Source of the DNA: UBA10183 sp041653835
Lineage (GTDB): Bacteria; Omnitrophota; Gorgyraeia; Gorgyraeales; Gorgyraeaceae
Assembly (NCBI GenBank): GCA_041653835.1
Contig: JBAZEP010000001.1
Coordinates: 32,432-96,431, forward strand
Direction of reading: 5' to 3'
DNA length: 64,000 nt
This document shows, in pieces, positions 15,985 to 23,897 of this stretch. The notes below the pieces were generated by a model, which searched no databases, was not told where the DNA came from, and saw only the letters and a program-made list of their open reading frames with translations. Numbering within the stretch: the stretch's first letter is position 1; every line of letters starts with the position of its first letter. Both the position numbers and the translations under genes were made by a program.

Positions 15985-18900
15985 TCGAAATCGCAGTTAC
16001 CGCACTTGTCTTTATCCCGGCAAGGAAGCTTCTCAAAACGCCGGTCCTGGATATTTTTCCACGCGTTCTTTATAATAGCCGTCATCTCGTCCACCATGTC
16101 TTCCGTGAGCGCTACCCGGAATTCAGTGGGCTCAGCTTCCTTGATGCCGTATTTTATCAGATTGGCTTTCGCGGGTTCCACAAATACAAGGACGCCGTGG
16201 CTTACAAGCGTATCCTTATCCTGCCTGGTCTTGTCCCTTTCGTACAAAAGTTTATAGCACACAAGCTGCCTCAGGTAGCCGTCACACTCCTCGCTTTCCA
16301 GGCCCTTGACCCCGAATATGCCTCTGGCGTGTTTATTGGGCTGGCCTGTTTTATAATCCACCACCCTTACACACTTATTTTTTTCGTCTTCCATCTCCAG
16401 TTTATCGTACTTACCCGTAAAAATTATACCATCTATATTGACAGGCATTTTATTCTCCAGGCCGATAGGCTTTACAGGCGACTTGGAAATCTTACTGTAA
16501 TATTTCCTTAAGCCTTCGAACCTTTCTATGCAGTTCAGTTCTATTGCCTTTTCAGGGCCCTGGTATTTTAAAGTTTCTATGAACCTCTCCTTGAAAAATT
16601 GGAAATTCGGGAACTTTTTTGTCCTGATATATTCCCTGTACAGGTTTTCCAGGCCCGCATGCACCGCGTTTCCGAAAATAAGGCTTCGTTTTTTAGCCGA
16701 AGGCAGCATTAAGACATTGTCATAAAGGAACTTTCTCCTGCACCTGAGATAGTTATCCAGACTTGTGGGGTTTAACGCCATGTCCCTGACCAGGTCGCTT
16801 AAAACCTTTTCTGTTCCGATAAATGGCTCCATGAGATCTGTTTTTTCAAGAAAACTTACCAGGATGTCTTCTTCTTTAAAGCCGGCCTCTTCGGACACTA
16901 TGCCGAGTTTATGCAGGAATACGCTGGGAACGGAATTTTCCTCGGGACTCGCGGTAAAAACAATATTACTCCTTGCCCGCGATACAGCCACGTAAAAAAG
17001 CCTGGTCTCGTCATGAGCGCTCAATTCTTTGAGCCTTTCCCTGCTGTCAACCTTTTCGACGGTTTTCATCAGGCCCCTGGGAAGCGGGATAGTGTCCGGC
17101 CTTGGTTTTATGGGCCAGCTTTTATCCTGGAGGCAGAACGGGATTATGACACTATGGAATTCCTGGCCTTTGGAACCATGCGCTGTAAAGATCCTTACTC
17201 CGTTTTGCGTCATTGTCACGAGTTCCCCCTGTAGCGCCATGCCATGTTCATTCCTTGTCCTTATTTCCTCCACAAAATCCTTTAAAGTCATGCCGGGCTT
17301 TGACAGGTCCGAACTCTTTACCATATTTATAAAAGACGAAAGCGCCCTGAGTTCCCTGATCCTCATAACATCTTCTTTATCGTATTTCTCCAGGATATGC
17401 TTATAGATCCCTGCATCCTCTATATATTCCATCAGGATCGTATGCGCCGGCTTGAACGGGGAATTCTCAATAAGTTTTTTTATTATGTCCCTCGCGTTTT
17501 TCAGATTTTTTGAGAGCTCCTCAGAATTTAAAAGCTCCGATAATATCTTAGCGTCTTCTTTATTTCTCTTTTTTTTGTTGACCTTGGCTATCAGGCCCAG
17601 CGTATCCTCAAGCGGAATTTTAAAATAATCCGCCGTCAGGATCCTGTACAGGATCCTATCCCTGTCTTCATAATTCTCCGGCTCCAGGCCCGCGAGCTCC
17701 AATACATCCAGCATCTGCCTGACCCTGGGCTCTGGTCTTATGTCCTCTTTTCCGTCTGTCGCGTACGGGATGCCCGCCTGCAGAAATTTATCTATTACCC
17801 TTAATATCAGATCCCTTTTTCTGACCAGGACCGCTATATTATTGTAAGGATTATTCCTGTCTTCGGGGCCCAGGTCTTTCGAGGATTCGATCTCAGCCTT
17901 GAACTCTTTTACTTTTTTCACGATAAAATTCAGCTCTTCGGCCTCCCGGGTAAACTCGTGATAGCTTATCGACTTTTTCCTGAAATCCACTATGTTTATG
18001 AGCTCTTTATCGCCTGTCCGTTCCGCTTCCGGCACCTCTTTTATTAATGTCCGGGCAAGTCCTATTATCTCTTTTGTCGATCGGTAGTTATTTTTCAAAG
18101 ATATTGTCTCTATGTTTTTGAATTTCTTTTTCAGTTCCCTGAAATTACCTACACTGGCGCCTTGGAACCTGTATATGGACTGGTCATCGTCTCCCACACA
18201 GCATATGTTCGGGCCGGCGCCTTTCAGCACGGAAAATAATAATTTAAGCTGGGCGCCATTCGTATCCTGGAACTCGTCCACCATAAAAAACTTATACTGG
18301 TCCTGGTATTTTTTCTTTAAAATCGGCTCGCTGTCCAGCGCGCGGATAGCCATCATTATCATATCGTCATAATCATATCTGCCCCGCTCGTCAAAAACCT
18401 CTTTATTGCCTTTGGATTTAAGTTTCTCGTACTGGTCATAGACAATAGCCAGCGCCTTTATCCTTGGTATATGTTTTTCCTCTATATGCACGCCGTCGGG
18501 TTTTATCGTCTTTACATATTCCAGGAATTCCTTCGGGTCCACGCCCTCCCTTTTAAGGTCGCTTATCTTTTTCTGTATCTCTTTCTCGTAACTATACGGC
18601 GCGTTGAAAGGCCTTATTTCAGAGATGCCCTGGGCGTGATCCAGGATATACTCTATTGCCCTCACCTGCTCGATATCCTCTATCTGTATCCTCTCCTGGA
18701 TATAATTAGCCGCTTCCTCGGAATCCAGCAGAATCGAATTCGCGAAACTATGGAATGTCGCGACATATATGTCATAACCCTTAAATCCTATGATCTTCGC
18801 GAGCCGCTCTTTCATTGCCTTGGCTGCTGCGTTCGTGTAAGTAAGTATCAGGATATTTTCCGGAAGGGCTTTTTCAAGACGTATTATATTCGCGGCGCGC

Positions 18901-19025
18901 ACCGAGAGTATCTGGGTCTTGCCTGTCCCTGGCCCAGCGAGCACCAGCACCGGGCCTTCAACAGCATCCACCGCTTTTTTCTGCTCTATATTCAATTCTT
19001 TATAGAATTTTTCAAAATTTTTCAT
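15966..19025 (-). CDS. UvrD/PcrA-type helicase with C-terminal Fe-S RecB-like nuclease domain
   Basis: The 1019-residue protein is a superfamily 1A helicase: Walker A AGPGTGKTQIL, Walker B DEFQDTNG, GDDDQSIYRFQGA, NNYRST, TAHGSKGQEFHS and LFYVAVSRAR. The C-terminal 270 residues form a PD-(D/E)xK nuclease domain with GNAVHAGLE, VDYKTGQPNK, and a four-Cys cluster: one Cys in RCRRKFLYD and three in CGNCDFDHIC. This matches the AddB/Cas4-type 4Fe-4S nuclease. It is therefore a single-chain helicase-nuclease, probably for DNA end processing. No AddA/AddB partner lies nearby. A 41-bp palindrome sits 10 bases before its start. Confidence 0.9.
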   Translation of the reverse strand: MKNFEKFYKELNIEQKKAVDAVEGPVLVLAGPGTGKTQILSVRAANIIRLEKALPENILILTYTNAAAKAMKERLAKIIGFKGYDIYVATFHSFANSILLDSEEAANYIQERIQIEDIEQVRAIEYILDHAQGISEIRPFNAPYSYEKEIQKKISDLKREGVDPKEFLEYVKTIKPDGVHIEEKHIPRIKALAIVYDQYEKLKSKGNKEVFDERGRYDYDDMIMMAIRALDSEPILKKKYQDQYKFFMVDEFQDTNGAQLKLLFSVLKGAGPNICCVGDDDQSIYRFQGASVGNFRELKKKFKNIETISLKNNYRSTKEIIGLARTLIKEVPEAERTGDKELINIVDFRKKSISYHEFTREAEELNFIVKKVKEFKAEIESSKDLGPEDRNNPYNNIAVLVRKRDLILRVIDKFLQAGIPYATDGKEDIRPEPRVRQMLDVLELAGLEPENYEDRDRILYRILTADYFKIPLEDTLGLIAKVNKKKRNKEDAKILSELLNSEELSKNLKNARDIIKKLIENSPFKPAHTILMEYIEDAGIYKHILEKYDKEDVMRIRELRALSSFINMVKSSDLSKPGMTLKDFVEEIRTRNEHGMALQGELVTMTQNGVRIFTAHGSKGQEFHSVIIPFCLQDKSWPIKPRPDTIPLPRGLMKTVEKVDSRERLKELSAHDETRLFYVAVSRARSNIVFTASPEENSVPSVFLHKLGIVSEEAGFKEEDILVSFLEKTDLMEPFIGTEKVLSDLVRDMALNPTSLDNYLRCRRKFLYDNVLMLPSAKKRSLIFGNAVHAGLENLYREYIRTKKFPNFQFFKERFIETLKYQGPEKAIELNCIERFEGLRKYYSKISKSPVKPIGLENKMPVNIDGIIFTGKYDKLEMEDEKNKCVRVVDYKTGQPNKHARGIFGVKGLESEECDGYLRQLVCYKLLYERDKTRQDKDTLVSHGVLVFVEPAKANLIKYGIKEAEPTEFRVALTEDMVDEMTAIIKNAWKNIQDRRFEKLPCRDKDKCGNCDFDHICWG

Positions 19026-19035
19026 ATCAAAACGC

Positions 19036-19076
19036 CTAAGGGAACATTTAAGACATTGTCTTAAATGTTCCCTTAG
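19036..19076. repeat. GACA-N-TGTC palindrome, copy B
   Basis: A perfect 41-bp palindrome is centred on 19056. The outer arm is CTAAGGGAACATTTA and the core AGACA-T-TGTCT. It includes the stop codon of the flavin reductase gene (19073-19075) and ends 10 bases before the helicase start codon. Its arms are unrelated to those of copies A, C and D. Confidence 0.9.
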
Positions 19077-19639
19077 AGCTGTTTGCCGATGGAAAAGGCG
19101 GAACCCAGGCGTTTGCCCACACCGTGATAAGTATAAACTTCCGGATCGTATAGAAAAGGCTTTACTTTCTCGATATCGGGCAAGCCGTCTTTCCCCAGTA
19201 TATCTTCCTCTGCTTTAATATCCAATATCTCTCCTATAAACTGCGTGTGGAGGCCTATTTCCACGGTATTAATGACCCTGCATTCCAAAATAAGTGGAAA
19301 TTCTTTTATATACGGCGCGTCTACCAGCTCGCTTTTTACCGGGGTCAATTTTGTCCTCGCGAATTTATCCTCATTCTTCCCGGACACAAGCCCGAAATAA
19401 TCAGCCTCTTTCACGTATTTTTCAGAAGGGACATTGACTGTAAAGGCTTTTTTATCCATGATATTTCCGTAAGAATATGTAGCCTTGCGCAGGGATATCC
19501 CAACGCATGGAGGCCTTGAACAGCAAACTCCGCCCCACGCCACAGCAGCCGCGTTCGCCTTCCCGCTTTTATCGTAACTTCCTATGATCCAGACAGGGGT
19601 CGGGAAAACAAGGGCCTTAGCACCTAATGATTTTTTCAT
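19073..19639 (-). CDS. Flavin reductase-like FMN-binding protein
   Basis: The 188-residue protein fits the flavin reductase-like split-barrel family: TPVWIIGSYDKSGKANAAAVAWG at the start, CVGISLRKATYSYGN, FTVNVPSEKYV, and late KPFLYDPEVYTYHGVGK. Members of this group bind FMN and pass electrons, often in anaerobes. GAGGTG lies 4-9 bases before the ATG. The stop codon is part of palindrome copy B. It is transcribed away from the NSS transporter. Confidence 0.85.
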   Translation of the reverse strand: MKKSLGAKALVFPTPVWIIGSYDKSGKANAAAVAWGGVCCSRPPCVGISLRKATYSYGNIMDKKAFTVNVPSEKYVKEADYFGLVSGKNEDKFARTKLTPVKSELVDAPYIKEFPLILECRVINTVEIGLHTQFIGEILDIKAEEDILGKDGLPDIEKVKPFLYDPEVYTYHGVGKRLGSAFSIGKQL

Positions 19640-19702
19640 AACGCACCTCTCTATTTTGGAGCTATATTATAACACTCTTATTTAAAGACGTCTACCTAAC
19701 TG

Positions 19703-19739
19703 ATGGGAGTCGGACTCCCTATGGGAGTCCGACTCCCAT
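19703..19739. repeat. 17-bp stem palindrome in the divergent region
   Basis: The arms ATGGGAGTCGGACTCCC (19703-19719) and its complement (19723-19739) flank TAT. Each arm is itself nearly palindromic, so the DNA could fold as a cruciform or be read as tandem GGGAGTC sites. It lies between the divergent flavin reductase and transporter genes, 12 bases upstream of the transporter -35 box, an arrangement that would also suit a regulator site. Confidence 0.8.
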
Positions 19740-19751
19740 AGTCTACAGCGA

Positions 19752-19780
19752 TTGACAGATGCGCTGCTATTGAGTATAAT
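19752..19780 (+). promoter_or_regulatory. Consensus sigma-70 promoter of the NSS transporter
   Basis: TTGACA (19752-19757) and TATAAT (19775-19780) are exact consensus hexamers with a 17-base spacer. The expected start of transcription (about 19786-19788) is only 3-5 bases before the ATG at 19791, so the mRNA would be nearly leaderless. Confidence 0.85.
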
Positions 19781-19790
19781 TTTCTATAGC

Positions 19791-21344
19791 ATGAAAAAAC
19801 GAGATAGCTGGAAATCAAGGCTCGGGATAATCATGGCTGTCGCGGGCAGCGCCATAGGCCTGGGGAATTTCCTGCGTTTCCCTGTCCAGGCCGGCCAGAA
19901 CGGCGGCGGGGCATTCATGATCCCGTATTTCATATCCATTATCCTCCTGGGCATACCCCTAATGTGGATTGAATGGACCATTGGCAGGTTCGGCGGAGGT
20001 TTCGGCCACGGAACCGCGCCCGGGATATTCCACAACATGTGGACAAAGAACAGGTTCATAAAATATTTCGGGGTAATAGGCATATTCGGGCCTCTTGTAA
20101 TTTTCATATATTACACCTACATAGAATCATGGACGCTTGCGTACGCGTTTTTTTCCCTGACCGAAAAATACGGGCAGGTCGCCGGCCAGGATACAATGGT
20201 ATCCCTTTTAAAAGGGTTTCAGGGCCTTGAGAAAAATCAGTTTTTCTCGGATATGCGATATGCGTATGTATTCTTCCTTATAACTTTCTGCGTCAACACC
20301 TGGATTATCTATAAGGGCATATCGGGCGGCATAGAAAAGATCTGTAAAATAGCCCTGCCCGTACTTTTTATATTCGGCGTGATACTGGCAATAAGGGTAT
20401 TGACCCTGGGCGCGCCGGATCCTTTGAAACCCGATTGGAATATACTGAACGGGTTAGGATGGCTTTGGAACCCTGATTTCTCTTCACTTAAAGACGCTAA
20501 GGTATGGCTGGCGGCCGCGGGCCAGGTACTCTTTACGCTGAGCGTCGGCATCGGAGTTATACTTACCTACGCGAGTTACCTCAAAAAAACAGACGATATC
20601 GTGCTTTCCGGCCTCACAGCCGCGAGCACGAATGAATTCGCTGAGGTTATATTAGGATCATCGATAATAATACCGGCGGCGTTCGCGTTCTTCGGGCCCG
20701 TAGACATAACGAATATAGCCAAGAGCGGAGCGTTCAACCTCGGGTTCGTGACAATGCCTCTTATATTTGACAAGGTATCTCTCGGCGCGTTTTTCGGATG
20801 CCTATGGTTCCTGCTGCTGTTCCTGGCTGGGATAACCTCATCCATATCCTTGGCCCAACCCGCGGTAACATTCCTTGAGGATGAATTCAATATCTCTAAG
20901 AAAAAAGCTGTTATTATTTTCGGAGCCGCCTCTTTTATATTATGCCAGCCCGCCATATTCTTCCTTAAAAACGGGGTCGTGAACGAACTGGATTTCTGGG
21001 GCGGGACATTCTGCCTCGTATTATTCGCCGCGGTAGAGGTCATACTTTTCGGATGGATCTTCGGCATGGAAAAAGCATGGGAGGAGATACATCACGGCGC
21101 GGACATGAAACTTCCTCGCGTATATAAGTTCATAATGAAATACATAACTCCTTTATTCCTTATATTCATACTCATCGCGTGGTTTTATCAGCAGGCTATA
21201 CCGATTCTCTTCATGAGAGGAATAGAACAAAGCGATAAGCCTTATATATTAGGTATAAGGCTTATGCTTTTGGGGATTTTTTTCACCCTGGCGGTCCTCG
21301 TAAAAATCGCCTGGCAAAAAAGAAAAACCAAGGTTAAGACATGA
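19791..21344 (+). CDS. NSS-family sodium-dependent transporter (MetP-like)
   Basis: The 517-residue membrane protein belongs to the neurotransmitter:sodium symporter family. It begins WKSRLGIIMAVAGSAIGLGNFLRFP, the family's first helix with the unwound GxGN segment for substrate and sodium. About 12 helices follow. LSVGIGVILTYASY corresponds to the substrate-site helix 6 region. The start is ATG 19791; in-frame codons upstream belong to the promoter. The gene directly downstream encodes a 31-residue small subunit, as in MetP/MetS methionine-alanine transporters, so amino-acid uptake is likely. The exact substrate cannot be read from sequence. Confidence 0.9.
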   Translation: MKKRDSWKSRLGIIMAVAGSAIGLGNFLRFPVQAGQNGGGAFMIPYFISIILLGIPLMWIEWTIGRFGGGFGHGTAPGIFHNMWTKNRFIKYFGVIGIFGPLVIFIYYTYIESWTLAYAFFSLTEKYGQVAGQDTMVSLLKGFQGLEKNQFFSDMRYAYVFFLITFCVNTWIIYKGISGGIEKICKIALPVLFIFGVILAIRVLTLGAPDPLKPDWNILNGLGWLWNPDFSSLKDAKVWLAAAGQVLFTLSVGIGVILTYASYLKKTDDIVLSGLTAASTNEFAEVILGSSIIIPAAFAFFGPVDITNIAKSGAFNLGFVTMPLIFDKVSLGAFFGCLWFLLLFLAGITSSISLAQPAVTFLEDEFNISKKKAVIIFGAASFILCQPAIFFLKNGVVNELDFWGGTFCLVLFAAVEVILFGWIFGMEKAWEEIHHGADMKLPRVYKFIMKYITPLFLIFILIAWFYQQAIPILFMRGIEQSDKPYILGIRLMLLGIFFTLAVLVKIAWQKRKTKVKT

Positions 21345-21436
21345 ACACATCCGGCTGGCTGTTCCTGATTACATCGTGGGGGATCATTATAACTCTTGCC
21401 GTATATTGCTTCAGCAAGGTCCTGTCCAAAAAATAA
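21341..21436 (+). CDS. MetS-like small subunit of NSS transporter
   Basis: A 31-residue protein with one membrane helix (WLFLITSWGIIITLAVYCF) and a basic end (SKVLSKK). Its ATG overlaps the transporter stop (ATGA), so it is coupled. Size, position, the SGWLFL start and the WGIII segment match the MetS family of NSS small subunits, known from the Corynebacterium MetPS system. It is too short for standard gene finders. Confidence 0.8.
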   Translation: MNTSGWLFLITSWGIIITLAVYCFSKVLSKK

Positions 21437-21444
21437 CTGCTTCC

Positions 21445-21630
21445 TTATTCTATGATTATCGCCTCGACAGGGCATTCGTCTTTGGCCTGTTTGGCGCAAT
21501 CCTCGCTCGCGGGAGGAACTACCGCTGCCTTTACAACCGCTTTATCATCTTTCATTTCAAAAACATCCGCGCATGTATTGACGCACAACCCGCATCCAAC
21601 GCATAGCTCCTGGTCGACTTTTGCTTTCAT
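21445..21630 (-). CDS. Single-cluster 4Fe-4S ferredoxin
   Basis: The 61-residue protein has CVGCGLC near the start and a distant CPVEAI, the layout of one-cluster bacterial ferredoxins (C-x2-C-x2-C ... C-P). Two extra Cys (at VNTC and SEDC) could form the disulfide found in this group. GAGGAG lies 6 bases before ATG 21630, which rules out an in-frame extension upstream. It probably passes electrons to enzymes such as the KorAB complex encoded at 53-55 kb. Confidence 0.9.
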   Translation of the reverse strand: MKAKVDQELCVGCGLCVNTCADVFEMKDDKAVVKAAVVPPASEDCAKQAKDECPVEAIIIE

Positions 21631-21696
21631 TTTATTCTCCTCTCGGTTAAAATTACCCACATATGATATATTTGAGCTTTTCTATTGTCAATAAAA

Positions 21697-22821
21697 TTAT
21701 TCCGGGGAAAGACGAGTGATAAACTCCGCGAACATCATGTCCTGGATGTAAAAACCGTTTTTATCCGCTCTTTTGACAAGCCCCTTCTCTTCCAGGCGAT
21801 AAAGAAAATTTTTTATGTTGGCTATGGGAAATTTCCTGGCGTGGCTGCCCACGATCATCATGGTGGTAAAATCTTTTATGGTCAGGGGCCTTTTTTCTTC
21901 GGCGAGTATTTTCAACAGGTCTTTTTCCCTGTCACTGGCCTTTGACAAAAGGAAATCAAAATAATCTTTCCCTAATTCCTTCAGCGTCCTCGTAAGAGCG
22001 CTGTCCCATACACCGGCCTCTACCTTGCCCTCTATCTGACTGTCGTAGAGATGGCTCGCCAGAAGTTGGACTTCATACGGATGACCAAGGGTATATTCGA
22101 AAATGTACTTTTTTACCTTATCTTCGAACGCAACGCCCGTGCCTTTCAGGGTCATGTCTATGGTAGCTGAGACTTCTTTTTCTTTTAAATTTTCCACGTT
22201 CAGTCTCTTCCTGAAGAACCTCCCGACAGGGTCATGTTTATCGATAAACGCGGCCCAGCCAGCGGGCGTGGAAGAAAGTATAAACATAAATCTTGTCTCT
22301 TTGACTATATCATCACTGCTTAAAACCGCTCTTAAAATATCTATTGTATTCGATACCTCCATAAGATTCTGCGCGTCATCCAGCAAAATAATCGCCAGTT
22401 TCGCGTCCAGCGCCTTCCACAACCCGAGCAGAAATTTCGTAAATTGGACCTGGGGATTGGATAGGGACTTTTTTTTGGAAAACAGCTCCGGGATTTTTTC
22501 CTGGAAACTCCCGGCTTCGGGAAAACCCATCACCATCTCCTCGGCTATCAGATGGACCGCGTCGAGCGCGTTATTCTTAGCGGTAAACCTCGAAAGCCCG
22601 CAGAAAGCCGCGGGCATGCCTTTTTCCCTGGCCACCCTCCTGAATTGCTTTAAAAGCGATGTCTTTCCCGCGCCCCACTCTCCCAGCACTACCAGATGAC
22701 TTGGCCGTGACCTTGCGGCTTCTTCCAGGTTTGACCTGAATTCTTCTAATTCACTGTTCCTGCCGCCGAATATCTTCGGCTCCCAGCCTGATTGAGGGGT
22801 AAAAGGGTTTGGAGATATCAT
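21697..22821 (-). CDS. AAA/STAND-type ATPase with winged-helix end (Cdc6/Orc1-like plan)
   Basis: The 374-residue protein opens NPFTPQSGWEPKIFGGR, a start typical of ATPases that act as switch proteins. It has Walker A GEWGAGKTSLL, Walker B LAIILLDDAQNL, sensor 1 FMFILSSTPAG, and a C-terminal winged-helix-like domain (LKILAEEKRPLTIKDF...RLEEKGLVKRADKNGFY). This resembles archaeal Cdc6-like or PF01637-type ATPases. The start is ATG 22821, which overlaps the nth stop (ATGA); coupling to a DNA-repair gene hints at a DNA-related role. The function is not known. Confidence 0.75.
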   Translation of the reverse strand: MISPNPFTPQSGWEPKIFGGRNSELEEFRSNLEEAARSRPSHLVVLGEWGAGKTSLLKQFRRVAREKGMPAAFCGLSRFTAKNNALDAVHLIAEEMVMGFPEAGSFQEKIPELFSKKKSLSNPQVQFTKFLLGLWKALDAKLAIILLDDAQNLMEVSNTIDILRAVLSSDDIVKETRFMFILSSTPAGWAAFIDKHDPVGRFFRKRLNVENLKEKEVSATIDMTLKGTGVAFEDKVKKYIFEYTLGHPYEVQLLASHLYDSQIEGKVEAGVWDSALTRTLKELGKDYFDFLLSKASDREKDLLKILAEEKRPLTIKDFTTMMIVGSHARKFPIANIKNFLYRLEEKGLVKRADKNGFYIQDMMFAEFITRLSPE

Positions 22822-23453
22822 ATAGTAAAAGCAGACGGACACAATTTATTTATCTTGCATTCGCCGCATAATGGTTTTCTCGCGTTACAAATCTTTCTTC
22901 CATGTAATATCAATAGATGGGAAAAGACCCTCCAGCCCCTGCGCGGTACTATTTTCATCAGGTCTTCTTCTATCTTTTCGGCATTAGAATTTCCCGTCAG
23001 ACCAAGCCTTCCGGATAACCTTATCACATGGGTATCTACCACTATCCCGGCTGTTATACCGAACCCTGAAGAAAGGATCACATTCGCCGTCTTCCTGCCT
23101 ATGCCGGGCAGGGACGTCAAACTATCCATACTATCCGGCACTCTGCCTTTAAAATCGCTCAATATCTTTTTCGCGGAACCGATTATTCCCTTTGCTTTAT
23201 TCTTATAAAAACCTGTAGAATGTATATCTTTTTCAAATTCTTTAACATCTGCTCTCGCGAAATCAGCTACCGTTTTATATTTCTTAAATAACCCCGGCGT
23301 CACCTGGTTCACTCTTACATCCGTGCACTGCGCGGAAAGTATAGTGGCTACCAAAAGCTGCCAGGGATCTTTAAATTTGAGCGCTATCCTGGCGTTGGGA
23401 TATTCTTTTTTCAAAATTGCTATTATCTTTTTAACTCTTTTTAATGCTTTCAT
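22818..23453 (-). CDS. nth: Endonuclease III
   Basis: The 211-residue base-excision repair enzyme has the helix-hairpin-helix LPGIGRKTANVIL with the catalytic Lys, the catalytic Asp in VDTHVIRLSGR, and the C-terminal 4Fe-4S loop C-x6-C-x2-C-x5-C (CNARKPLCGECKINKLC). It removes oxidised pyrimidines and cleaves the AP site. ATG 23453 is chosen over the preceding TTG. A perfect 35-bp palindrome lies 11 bases upstream. Confidence 0.95.
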   Translation of the reverse strand: MKALKRVKKIIAILKKEYPNARIALKFKDPWQLLVATILSAQCTDVRVNQVTPGLFKKYKTVADFARADVKEFEKDIHSTGFYKNKAKGIIGSAKKILSDFKGRVPDSMDSLTSLPGIGRKTANVILSSGFGITAGIVVDTHVIRLSGRLGLTGNSNAEKIEEDLMKIVPRRGWRVFSHLLILHGRKICNARKPLCGECKINKLCPSAFTI

Positions 23454-23464
23454 CAACCTATCGC

Positions 23465-23499
23465 AATGTTATATTCTGACACTGTCAGAATATAACATT
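23465..23499. repeat. GACA-N-TGTC palindrome, copy C
   Basis: A perfect 35-bp palindrome is centred on 23482. The outer arm is AATGTTATATTC and the core TGACA-C-TGTCA. It fills most of the gap between the TauE/SafE-like gene and nth. Confidence 0.9.
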
Positions 23500-23501
23500 A
23501 G

Positions 23502-23861
23502 CTATTTGCCGAAGAACATATATATAGAAATAAATAGAAGCAGACATGCAAAAAGCCTCTTCAGCATGAGATTAGGCACTAACTGAACAACCGAAGCGCC
23601 TATAAAGCCTCCTATAATGAACCCTAAAGCCACGAATGCCGCTACCTTTATATTTATATTCCCTGCCTTATAATATGTTATTACAGCCAGTATCCCTACC
23701 GGCAATAGAAGCGCGGCGAGTGCCGTGCCCTGGCTAAGGTGCTGGGAAAATTTAAAAATGTAAATAAGAGCAGGGATCAATATTACAGCCCCTCCTATGC
23801 CGAAGAAGCCCGAGAATACCCCCGTTACAAGCCCTATTAATATGCTAAAAAAAGTGTTCAT
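23502..23861 (-). CDS. Half-length TauE/SafE-type membrane transporter
   Basis: The 119-residue protein has four hydrophobic helices with GFFGIGGAVILIPALIY and HLSQGTALAALLLPVG, the first-repeat signature of the TauE/SafE sulfite/sulfonate exporter family. Full-length members have about 250 residues and two such repeats; this one ends after one repeat with a proper stop. Half-length members exist and may act as dimers. Substrate unknown. Confidence 0.82.
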   Translation of the reverse strand: MNTFFSILIGLVTGVFSGFFGIGGAVILIPALIYIFKFSQHLSQGTALAALLLPVGILAVITYYKAGNINIKVAAFVALGFIIGGFIGASVVQLVPNLMLKRLFACLLLFISIYMFFGK

Positions 23862-23897
23862 GTTTACTTTATTTACCGTGTATGGTAGATTATATCT

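Noticed and set aside
19703..19739. Counting this palindrome as a fifth GACA-N-TGTC copy
   Set aside because: Its centre is CTCCC-TAT-GGGAG, without the GACA-N-TGTC core, so it was kept apart.
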